Positions 5,786 to 12,580 of a stretch of DNA of 26,172 nt are shown here, one piece after another. The notes under the pieces were generated by a model. That model had not been told where the DNA came from. It saw nothing but the letters and a program-made list of their open reading frames with translations, and made no database searches. The position numbers and the translations under genes were made by a program. The DNA comes from Clostridiaceae bacterium. Its GTDB lineage: Bacteria; Bacillota; Clostridia; Oscillospirales; Acutalibacteraceae. The DNA is taken from contig CAJGDQ010000001.1 in assembly GCA_904502215.1 (NCBI GenBank), positions 1 through 26,172 on the forward strand, written 5' to 3'. Position 1 is the first letter of the stretch. Each line of letters starts with the position of its first letter.

Positions 5786-6658
5786 ATGAAAAAAGTTTTA
5801 AGAAAATTGCTTTATGGCAGGCTAAACCCTTTGTTTCGCCTTGTTATAAGATTTTTAATGGCTTTTGAATATTCAGTTTTGAGTGCTTTTTGGTTTTTGA
5901 AGGGCGGAAGAAAGCCTGATAGGCAAAGCCAAAAGAATATGGCCGAAAAGGTTACTGTTATTTTTAAGTCCTTTGAACGCCAAAAATTTGCCAGACAGTT
6001 ATATAAAAATATCAGAAGCTATTATCCTGATATAAAGATTATTATTGCTGATGATAGTGAGAAACCTTTAGAGCTTGAGGGTGAAAATCTAGAGGTTATA
6101 AATCTGCCCTTTAATAGTGGTTTATCCTATGGTATCATTAAGGCTCTTGAAAGGGTGAAAACCCCTTATGTTATAAGGCTTGATGATGATGAGCTTTTAA
6201 CCCCTTTTTCAAATTTTCATAAGCATTTAAGCTTTCTTGAAAGGGAAGATAGGGTTGATTTAGTTGCGGTTTCTTTCCGCCAGGCATTAAGAAGCAGAAG
6301 CCTTGAGGAAACTGCTGAAAGCTTTTATAAACAGGATATGCGAAATGCATATAAACCTCTTATAATACCTCATAAAACCAAGATAGAGGATTATTTTGTT
6401 GTTGGCAAACCGCCAAATATTTTTATTGCAAGAACTGATTCTTTAAGAAAGGTTGGTTATGATAAAAATATCAGAATGATAGACCACCACGAGTTTTTTC
6501 TTAGAGCTTCGGGGGAGATAGTATCATGCTTTGAGCCTTGTTCCTTTGTTTATCATAGACATGATTTTTCAGATATGCATTATCTTAAATACCGCTCGGA
6601 TTATCAGGGTGATAAGGAATATATAAGGGCTAAAATTCTAAAGGAACTTGACAAATAA
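5786..6658 (+). CDS. Family-2-like glycosyltransferase
   Basis: The 290-residue product has a GT-A fold pattern: VTVIFKSFERQKFARQLYKNI at the start of the nucleotide-binding domain (from about residue 56), IIIADDS, and the metal-binding RLDDDE at 131-136. A second conserved block is IRMIDHHEFFLRASG (230-244), which recalls the acceptor-side motif of beta-1,4-N-acetylgalactosaminyltransferase-like enzymes. The sugar and acceptor are unknown. Residues about 13-39 are hydrophobic with basic flanks and could attach the protein to the inner face of the membrane. The start lies 1 nt after the epimerase stop. The end of the gene contains the -35 box of the next promoter (CTTGACAAATAA), so stop codon and promoter overlap. 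Probably makes part of a cell-surface or secreted glycan. Confidence 0.8.
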   Translation: MKKVLRKLLYGRLNPLFRLVIRFLMAFEYSVLSAFWFLKGGRKPDRQSQKNMAEKVTVIFKSFERQKFARQLYKNIRSYYPDIKIIIADDSEKPLELEGENLEVINLPFNSGLSYGIIKALERVKTPYVIRLDDDELLTPFSNFHKHLSFLEREDRVDLVAVSFRQALRSRSLEETAESFYKQDMRNAYKPLIIPHKTKIEDYFVVGKPPNIFIARTDSLRKVGYDKNIRMIDHHEFFLRASGEIVSCFEPCSFVYHRHDFSDMHYLKYRSDYQGDKEYIRAKILKELDK

Positions 6659-6676
6659 ACATTTGTTCGGTATAAT
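6648..6676 (+). promoter_or_regulatory. Consensus SigA promoter for the SLOG gene
   Basis: TTGACA (6648-6653), 17 bp, TATAAT (6671-6676): full consensus. The -35 box is made from the last codons of the glycosyltransferase gene. Confidence 0.85.
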
Positions 6677-6705
6677 GAATGTAAGCTTTTTGCGGTGGTG
6701 ATTAA

Positions 6706-7260
6706 ATGTTTAGCGATGATTTTGGAAGAAAATGTTGTTTCACGGGGTATAGACCATCTAAATTTCCTTTCAGCTTAGATAGGGAAGATAAGGATTATAA
6801 AAGGTTTGAAAATTCCCTTATTGATGGCATTATGTCATTGGCTCGTGATAACTGCCGTGTTTTTTATAGCGGTATGGCTATGGGTTTTGATATAATAGCG
6901 GCTGAAATTGTTTTAATGCTTAAGGATACCTATGAAACCCCATTAAAGCTTATTTGCGTTTTGCCTTTTGAAAATCAAAGTGAGGCATATACTTCTTATT
7001 GGCGCAAACGCTATGAGAAAATTCTAAGAAGAGCCGATGAGGTTATTGTTTTAGATAAAGAATATAGTCAGGGTTGCTATCAAAAACGTAATGTTTATAT
7101 GGTTGATAACAGTGATTATGTTTTAACCTGGTATGATGGTAAGTTTGGGGGAACAAGAAACACCCTTGATTATGCCGCTGAAAAGGGAAGATATATCTTT
7201 AATGTTAACGGTAAGGGCGCCGATAGTTTTGGTGTTCAAACAAGCATGGAAATACTTTAA
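6706..7260 (+). CDS. SLOG-superfamily protein, YpsA/DUF1273-like
   Basis: The 184-residue product matches the YpsA-like branch of the SLOG (SMF/DprA-LOG) Rossmann-type superfamily. Visible marks are CFTGYRP at 11-17, the glycine-rich FYSGMAMGFDIIAAE at 53-67, a strand-Pro motif LICVLPF, and NVYMVDNSDYVLTWYDGKFGGT, the nucleotide-pocket end of the fold. SLOG domains bind nucleotide-derived ligands; Bacillus YpsA affects cell division and stress responses, though its biochemical activity is not settled. The gene has its own consensus promoter, a GGTGGTG ribosome site before ATG 6706 and a strong terminator, so it is a monocistronic and probably well-expressed unit. In Bacillus subtilis ypsA lies near gpsB and ypsC; here a ypsC-like gene is present about 18 kb away and no gpsB is seen. 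Confidence 0.85.
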   Translation: MFSDDFGRKCCFTGYRPSKFPFSLDREDKDYKRFENSLIDGIMSLARDNCRVFYSGMAMGFDIIAAEIVLMLKDTYETPLKLICVLPFENQSEAYTSYWRKRYEKILRRADEVIVLDKEYSQGCYQKRNVYMVDNSDYVLTWYDGKFGGTRNTLDYAAEKGRYIFNVNGKGADSFGVQTSMEIL

Positions 7261-7263
7261 TAA

Positions 7264-7304
7264 AGAACCTTTGCTAAATTTTTAGCAAGGGTTCTATTTT
7301 TTTT
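7264..7304 (+). terminator. Intrinsic terminator after the SLOG gene
   Basis: AGAACCTTTGCTAA (7264-7277) pairs with TTAGCAAGGGTTCT (7282-7295) with one G-U pair, then a run of eight T from 7297. Confidence 0.9.
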
Positions 7305-7324
7305 ATAAATATTTATAAATTGTA

Positions 7325-7353
7325 TTGACAAAGGGAAATTATAGCAGTATAAT
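7325..7353 (+). promoter_or_regulatory. Consensus SigA promoter of the citrate/2-oxoglutarate operon
   Basis: TTGACA (7325-7330), 17 bp, TATAAT (7348-7353), with no mismatch to consensus. The operator palindrome overlaps the -10 box. Transcription should start near 7360, inside the palindrome. Confidence 0.9.
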
Positions 7354-7368
7354 TGTATACAATTATAC
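7347..7368. promoter_or_regulatory. 22-bp perfect palindrome, probable GntR (FCD-type) operator
   Basis: Bases 7347-7368 read the same on both strands, centred on TTGTATACAA (7353-7362). The core resembles the TNGTNNNACNA pattern bound by FadR/FCD-branch GntR regulators. It covers the -10 box and predicted start, the position for blocking polymerase. An FCD-type GntR gene is the second gene of the operon, so autoregulation is the simple reading. Confidence 0.75.
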
Positions 7369-7381
7369 AAGAGGTGATACT

Positions 7382-8746
7382 ATGCTAGAACTTTCTAACA
7401 CTACGAATTTATTAGAGCAGGATACATATAAGTATTCTCTTCAAGATGTTAAAGACCCTAATTTATATAGGGATTTTTATAGCTATGAGGATATTCCGAA
7501 GATTGCTTTTAACCATCGCAGAGTGCCGATGGGTATGCCTAAGGATATTTGGATAACCGATACTTCTTTAAGGGATGGTCAGCAATCGGTTGAGCCTTAT
7601 ACAGTTAAGCAAATAGTTGACCTTTATAAGCTTATGTCCAAGCTTGGCGGACCTTACGGAATTATCCGTCAAACAGAATTTTTTGTTTATAGCAAAAAGG
7701 ATAGGGAAGCTATTACAAAATGTCAGGAATTAGGGCTTAAATTCCCTGAGATTACAACCTGGATTAGAGCAAGCAAGGAAGACTTCAAGCTTGTTAAGGA
7801 TTTAGGAATTAGAGAAACGGGAATTTTGGTATCTTGCAGTGATTACCATATTTTTAAGAAGCTCAAGAAAACCAGAAAAGAAGCTATGGATTCATATCTT
7901 GCCACCGTTGCTGAGGCTTTTGAGGCGGGTGTAATGCCAAGATGCCATCTTGAAGATATAACAAGAGCGGATTTTTATGGCTTTGTTGTTCCTTTTGTTA
8001 ATGAGCTTATGAAGATGTCAAGAGATGCAGGTATTCCTGTTAGAATAAGGGCTTGCGATACTATGGGTTATGGCGTTCCTTTCAGTGAAGTGGCGCTTCC
8101 TCGTAGTGTTCCCGGTATTATATATGGTTTACAGCATTATTCCGATGTTCCGAGTGAAATGCTTGAATGGCACGGTCATAATGATTTCTATAAGGCTGTT
8201 GCCAATGCTTCAACCGCTTGGCTTTATGGCGCATCTGCAGTTAACTGCTCATTACTTGGAATAGGTGAAAGAACAGGTAACGTTCCGCTTGAGGCTATGA
8301 TTATGGAGTATGCATCTCTCAGAGGCTCGCTTGACGGAATGGATACCTCTGTTATCACTGAAATTGCCGAATATTTCCAAAATGAAATGGGATATAAAAT
8401 TCCGCCTATGACTCCCTTTGTTGGAAGAAATTTCAACGTTACAAGGGCAGGTATTCACGCTGACGGACTTTTAAAGGATGAAGAAATTTATAATATTTTT
8501 AATACCGATAAAATTCTTAATCGTCCGGCTTCAGTATCAATTGGTAAAACCAGCGGTCTCGCAGGAATTGCTTATTGGATAAATACCAATTACCGTTTAA
8601 GCGGAGATAAAGCTATAGATAAGAGAGACCCGTTGGTTATTGCTATCAAAGAATGGGTTGATAAAGAGTATGAGGATGGCAGACAAACTGCCATTTCGAA
8701 TGGAGAGCTTGAAAATAAAATTGCCGAATTTGGAGGTAAGTTTTAA
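7382..8746 (+). CDS. Re-citrate synthase-like enzyme (HMGL/isopropylmalate synthase superfamily)
   Basis: The 454-residue product is a TIM-barrel Claisen-condensing enzyme of the DRE-TIM family. It shows WITDTSLRDGQQS (57-69, with the metal-site Asp and catalytic Arg), RCHLEDITRADFYG, and the metal-binding His pair in EWHGHNDF (His254, His256), then GIGERTGNVPLEA (283-295). Relatives are isopropylmalate synthase, homocitrate synthase and the Re-face citrate synthase described in Clostridium kluyveri. Context decides: the same operon holds aconitase and an isocitrate dehydrogenase homologue, so citrate formation from oxaloacetate and acetyl-CoA is the best call. ATG 7382 follows AGAGGTGAT. The in-frame TTG at 7325 is the -35 box and is rejected. 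There is no C-terminal leucine-binding LeuA domain of usual length, in line with a citrate rather than leucine role. Homocitrate synthase remains possible. Confidence 0.8.
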   Translation: MLELSNTTNLLEQDTYKYSLQDVKDPNLYRDFYSYEDIPKIAFNHRRVPMGMPKDIWITDTSLRDGQQSVEPYTVKQIVDLYKLMSKLGGPYGIIRQTEFFVYSKKDREAITKCQELGLKFPEITTWIRASKEDFKLVKDLGIRETGILVSCSDYHIFKKLKKTRKEAMDSYLATVAEAFEAGVMPRCHLEDITRADFYGFVVPFVNELMKMSRDAGIPVRIRACDTMGYGVPFSEVALPRSVPGIIYGLQHYSDVPSEMLEWHGHNDFYKAVANASTAWLYGASAVNCSLLGIGERTGNVPLEAMIMEYASLRGSLDGMDTSVITEIAEYFQNEMGYKIPPMTPFVGRNFNVTRAGIHADGLLKDEEIYNIFNTDKILNRPASVSIGKTSGLAGIAYWINTNYRLSGDKAIDKRDPLVIAIKEWVDKEYEDGRQTAISNGELENKIAEFGGKF

Positions 8747-9387
8747 TGATGCAGCATAAAACAGTTTCCCTTGCTGACCAGGTTTTTGAACATCTCGAAA
8801 CTGATATTTTAAGCGGAAAATATGCAAGAGGTGAAATTTTAACCGAAAGCAAGTTAAGTGCTGAATTAGGAGTTAGCAGAACTCCTATAAGAGAGGCGCT
8901 CAGAAGACTTGAGCAAGAACATATAATTGAGGAATCGGGCAAGGGCTCGATTGTTATAGGCATTACTGAAAACGACCTTATTGATATCTTTTTAATCAGA
9001 GAAAAGCTTGAATGTATGGCGGCTTCTTTGGCGGCCGAAAGATGCACCGAGGAACAATTAGCAGAGCTTAAAGAAACCTTGGAATTTCAAGAGTTTTATC
9101 TTTCGAAACAGGATGCTGAGCATATAAAATTGATGGATAATAAATTCCATAGAACTTTATATCGTCTTACAGGAAGTATGACCTTTTATGATACCTTGGT
9201 TCCTCTTCATAAGAAGATTCAAAAATATAGAAGAGCCTCGGTTGAAAGTAAAAGCAGGGCTAATGCTTCGGTTTTAGAGCATCGCAAAATTTTTGAGGCA
9301 ATAGCCGAGAAAAATAGCGAGCTAGCAGCAAAATATGCTAAAGAACACGTTGAAAATGCATATAATCACATAATGGGAAGGGATTAA
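8746..9387 (+). CDS. GntR-family transcriptional regulator, FCD subfamily
   Basis: The 213-residue product has an N-terminal winged helix (about 7-75; LTESKLSAELGVSRTPIREALRRL is the recognition region, quoted here as LSAELGVSRTPIREALR) and a C-terminal all-helical FCD effector domain. The FCD metal-site residues are visible: Asp131 and His135 in DNKFH, His179 in LEHRK and His201 in KEHVENA. FCD domains often bind small carboxylates through this metal, which suits citrate, isocitrate or a related acid as signal. The ATG overlaps the stop of the preceding gene (TAATG); a second ATG follows at once. GGAGG at 8732-8736 is the ribosome site. Its likely target is the palindrome at 7347-7368 over the operon promoter. 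Whether it represses, and which ligand releases it, is inference. Confidence 0.9.
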   Translation: MMQHKTVSLADQVFEHLETDILSGKYARGEILTESKLSAELGVSRTPIREALRRLEQEHIIEESGKGSIVIGITENDLIDIFLIREKLECMAASLAAERCTEEQLAELKETLEFQEFYLSKQDAEHIKLMDNKFHRTLYRLTGSMTFYDTLVPLHKKIQKYRRASVESKSRANASVLEHRKIFEAIAEKNSELAAKYAKEHVENAYNHIMGRD

Positions 9388-9388
9388 A

Positions 9389-11317
9389 ATGGGTTTAACA
9401 ATAGCACAAAAAATTATAAAAGCTCATATGCTGAGCGGGGATATGACTGTTGGCAGTGAGGTGGCCCTCAAAATCGACCAAACCTTAACACAGGATGCCA
9501 CAGGAACTATGGCATACCTTGAATTTGAAACTATGGGATTAGATAGAGTTAAAACTGAAAAAAGTGTTGCTTATATCGACCATAATACACTTCAGTCGGG
9601 CTTTGAAAATGCCGATGACCATAGATATATTCAGTCGGTTGCCAAAAAGCACGGAATTTATTTTTCCCGTCCCGGTAACGGTATTTGCCATCAGGTTCAT
9701 CTTGAGCGCTTTGGAAAACCCGGCAAAACCCTTATAGGCTCTGATAGCCATACCCCAACAGGCGGTGGTATCGGTATGCTTGCTATGGGTGCGGGAGGTC
9801 TTGATGTTGCTGTTGCTATGGGTGGCGGCGCATATTATATAACAATGCCCAAAATGTATAAGGTTAATTTAACAGGAAAGCTCAATCCCTTTGTAACTGC
9901 TAAGGATATAAGCCTTGAAATACTTCGTATTTTATCGGTTAAGGGCGGTGTTGGCGCTATAATTGAATGGGGCGGTGAGGGTATTAAAAACCTTTCTGTT
10001 CCCGAAAGAGCAACCATTACAAATATGGGAACCGAGCTTGGAGCTACAACCTCAATTTTCCCATCCGATGAAGTAACCAAAAAGTTTTTAGAGGCTGAGG
10101 GTAGAGGTGAGGATTATATCGAGCTTAAGAGCGATGAAGATGCCGTTTATGACAAGGTTATTGATATTAACCTTTCAGAGCTAAAACCCCTTATTGCTTG
10201 TCCTCATAGTCCTGATAACATTGTAACTGTTGAGTCCTTAAAAGGCACTAAGGTAGACCAGGTTTGCATCGGCTCTTGCACCAACTCTTCACTTTTGGAT
10301 ATGTTGAAGGTTGCGGCACTTTTAAAGGGCAAAGTTATTGACCCATCGGTTAGCCTTTCTATATCGCCAGGTTCTAAGCAGGTGCTTAAAATGCTTGCTG
10401 ATAGCGGTGCTTTAACCGATATTCTAGCTTCAGGCGCAAGGCTTTTGGAATGTGCTTGCGGACCTTGTATCGGTATGGGCTTTTCTCCTAATTCAGCAGG
10501 TGTTTCACTTAGAACATTCAACAGAAACTTTGAGGGTAGAAGCGGAACTAAGGATGCAAGTGTTTACCTCGTTTCTCCCGAAACTGCAGTAGCGGCAGCG
10601 CTCACAGGAGAAATAACCGACCCAAGACTTTTGGGTGATATGCCCGAGATAAAGATGCCTGAAAGCTTTGTGATAGATGATAGTGCTGTTATCGCACCCG
10701 CTTCACCTGAGGAGGCTGAAAGCCTTGAGGTTATGAGAGGTCCTAACATTAAGCCTTTCCCAAAATCTATGCCTCAGGAAGATACTCTTTCAGCAGAGAT
10801 TGCTTTAAAGGTTGGCGATAATATAACAACCGACCATATTATGCCTGCAGGCGCTAAGATTTTGCCTTATCGTTCAAATATTCCGCATTTATCTCAGTTT
10901 TGCTTTGGCGTTTGTGATACTTCCTTCCCCGAAAGAGCAAAGGCGTTAGGTCAAAGCATTATCGTTGGTGGCAGTAACTATGGTCAAGGCTCTTCGAGAG
11001 AACACGCCGCTTTGGTTCCTATGTATTTAGGGGTTCGTGCAGTTATAACCAAGAGCTTTGCCAGAATACATATTGCAAACCTTATTAATGCGGGAATTAT
11101 GCCTTTAACCTTTAAAAATGCCGATGATTATGATAAGCTCAATCAGTCGGACAAGCTAACCCTTTCAAATGTTTTCGAGGGTATGGATAAGGGCGAAATT
11201 ATCCTTAAGAATGAAACAACAGGCAAGGAAATAGAGCTTACTTGCTCCTTCACTGAAAGACAAAAAGCAATTCTTAAAGCAGGCGGACTTTTAGCTTATA
11301 CAAAGGAAGGCAAATAA
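9389..11317 (+). CDS. acn: Aconitate hydratase (monomeric aconitase)
   Basis: Aconitase isomerises citrate to isocitrate through cis-aconitate with a [4Fe-4S] cluster. The 642-residue chain contains the swivel and cluster domains in one polypeptide, unlike two-subunit isopropylmalate isomerase. Cluster ligands are Cys297 in CIGSCTNSS and Cys357 and Cys360 in CACGPCIGMG. GSDSHTPTGGGIGML (117-131) and the C-terminal GGSNYGQGSSREHAAL are further signatures. Length and style match the short bacterial aconitase branch of about 640-650 residues rather than the 890-900-residue AcnA/IRP type. The ATG lies 1 nt after the gntR stop, with GGGAAGGG as ribosome site, so the genes are co-transcribed. It supplies isocitrate to the enzyme encoded next. 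The iron-sulfur cluster would make this step oxygen-sensitive, which fits an anaerobe. Confidence 0.95.
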   Translation: MGLTIAQKIIKAHMLSGDMTVGSEVALKIDQTLTQDATGTMAYLEFETMGLDRVKTEKSVAYIDHNTLQSGFENADDHRYIQSVAKKHGIYFSRPGNGICHQVHLERFGKPGKTLIGSDSHTPTGGGIGMLAMGAGGLDVAVAMGGGAYYITMPKMYKVNLTGKLNPFVTAKDISLEILRILSVKGGVGAIIEWGGEGIKNLSVPERATITNMGTELGATTSIFPSDEVTKKFLEAEGRGEDYIELKSDEDAVYDKVIDINLSELKPLIACPHSPDNIVTVESLKGTKVDQVCIGSCTNSSLLDMLKVAALLKGKVIDPSVSLSISPGSKQVLKMLADSGALTDILASGARLLECACGPCIGMGFSPNSAGVSLRTFNRNFEGRSGTKDASVYLVSPETAVAAALTGEITDPRLLGDMPEIKMPESFVIDDSAVIAPASPEEAESLEVMRGPNIKPFPKSMPQEDTLSAEIALKVGDNITTDHIMPAGAKILPYRSNIPHLSQFCFGVCDTSFPERAKALGQSIIVGGSNYGQGSSREHAALVPMYLGVRAVITKSFARIHIANLINAGIMPLTFKNADDYDKLNQSDKLTLSNVFEGMDKGEIILKNETTGKEIELTCSFTERQKAILKAGGLLAYTKEGK

Positions 11318-11318
11318 T

Positions 11319-12470
11319 ATGAAACAGTATATAGATAGCGCTGTTGAGCAGTTTCGCACTCTTTTAGAGGAGCAAATTGCCCGTCAGCAAAGAATGGAAA
11401 AAGAATCGGGCGCAACCGATTTTAATTCACTTGATAAGATAGTTATCGGCATTTGCGGCGGAGATGGAATAGGCCCTATTATCTCTAAGGAATCCGAAAG
11501 ACTTTTAAGATTTATTCTTAAAGATGAAGTTGCAAACGGTAGGGTTGAGCTTCGAAATATTGAAGGCTTAACTATCGAAAACCGAATTGAGAAAAACAAG
11601 GCAATTCCCGATGATGTTTTAGCAGAAATTAAGGCTTGTAATGTTATTTTAAAGGGTCCTACAACCACTTTAAAAGGCGGCACTCTTGAAAGTGCAAACG
11701 TTGCTATGAGAAGAGAACTTGACCTTTATGCCAATGTTCGTCCTGTTCAGGTTCCTGATGAAAATATTGATTGGATTTTCTTCCGTGAGAATACTGAGGG
11801 TGAATATGTTCTCGGTAGCCGAGGGGTTGAAATTCCTGATACCTTAGCTTTTGATTTTAAGGTTACAACCAATGCAGGAACCGAGAGAATTGCCCGTAAA
11901 GCTTTCGAATATGCTCGTGCTAACGGAAAAACCAATGTTGCCATTGTTACTAAAGCAAATATTATGAAAAAGACTGATGGTAAATTCTCTGAAATAGCTC
12001 ATAAGGTGGCTTTAGAATACCCCGAAATTGAGGTTGAGGAATGGTATATTGATATTATGACCGCAAACCTTGTTAACGAGCAAATTCGCTCAAAGTTTCA
12101 GGTTGTTTTGCTTCCTAATCTTTATGGTGATATTATCACTGATGAAGCGGCTCAAATTCAGGGCGGTGTTGGAACTGCAGGAAGCGCTAATATGGGTGAT
12201 AAATATGCTATGTTTGAGGCGATTCACGGCTCAGCACCCCGTATGATTGAACAGGGAATAGGCGATTATGCTAACCCGACAAGCATTTTCAAGGCAGTTG
12301 AGATGATGCTTCGCCATATCGGTATGAGTGATAAAGCTGAAAAGCTTGCAAAGGCTTTAAGCATTTGCACCGAAACCGAGAAAAAGGTAATAGTTACAGG
12401 CGATAAAGATGGCGCAACCTGTGCCGAGTTTGGCGATTATGTTATGAAAACTCTTGAAAAATTAGTATAA
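11319..12470 (+). CDS. Isocitrate dehydrogenase (isocitrate/isopropylmalate dehydrogenase family)
   Basis: The enzyme should oxidise isocitrate to 2-oxoglutarate and CO2, completing the route to glutamate. The 383-residue product has IGICGGDGIGP (43-53), the substrate motif SANVAMRRELDLYANVRP (125-142), ENTEGEYVLGSRG, the metal-binding NLYGDIITDEAA (267-278) and HGSAPRM at 303-309. Cofactor choice is unclear: the two residues after HGSAP are Arg-Met, neither the Lys-Tyr of NADP-dependent Escherichia coli enzyme nor the Asp-Ile of NAD-type enzymes. About 38 extra residues precede the usual start and look helical (MKQYIDSAVEQFRTLLEEQI). It begins 1 nt after the aconitase stop and is followed by a terminator, so it is the last gene of the operon. 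Isopropylmalate dehydrogenase is less likely given the neighbours. Confidence 0.85.
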   Translation: MKQYIDSAVEQFRTLLEEQIARQQRMEKESGATDFNSLDKIVIGICGGDGIGPIISKESERLLRFILKDEVANGRVELRNIEGLTIENRIEKNKAIPDDVLAEIKACNVILKGPTTTLKGGTLESANVAMRRELDLYANVRPVQVPDENIDWIFFRENTEGEYVLGSRGVEIPDTLAFDFKVTTNAGTERIARKAFEYARANGKTNVAIVTKANIMKKTDGKFSEIAHKVALEYPEIEVEEWYIDIMTANLVNEQIRSKFQVVLLPNLYGDIITDEAAQIQGGVGTAGSANMGDKYAMFEAIHGSAPRMIEQGIGDYANPTSIFKAVEMMLRHIGMSDKAEKLAKALSICTETEKKVIVTGDKDGATCAEFGDYVMKTLEKLV

Positions 12471-12475
12471 ATTAT

Positions 12476-12504
12476 CTCCTCCCGTTTGGGAGGAGTTTTA
12501 TTTT
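12476..12504 (+). terminator. Intrinsic terminator of the citrate/2-oxoglutarate operon
   Basis: CTCCTCCC (12476-12483), loop GTTT, GGGAGGAG (12488-12495), then TTTTATTTT. Perfect 8-bp GC-rich stem 6 nt after the stop codon. Confidence 0.92.
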
Positions 12505-12514
12505 GCAAAAATTG

Positions 12515-12543
12515 TTGCAAAACCGCTTAAATAGTGATAAAAT
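12515..12543 (+). promoter_or_regulatory. SigA-type promoter of the recJ operon
   Basis: TTGCAA (12515-12520), 17 bp, TAAAAT (12538-12543), about 38 bases before the recJ start. No other convincing promoter was seen at the later gene junctions of this run. Confidence 0.6.
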
Positions 12544-12580
12544 TATATAAATATATTGTATATTTTCAGGAGGTGTAATA

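Noticed and set aside
7325..7381. In-frame TTG start 19 codons upstream of the Re-citrate synthase ATG
   Set aside because: That TTG is the promoter -35 box; the stretch would lie upstream of the transcription start. ATG 7382 has a proper ribosome site.
11319..12470. Isopropylmalate dehydrogenase (leuB) with isopropylmalate synthase at 7382
   Set aside because: The isomerase in between is a single-chain aconitase, not LeuC/LeuD, and the regulator and synthase fit a citrate route better.
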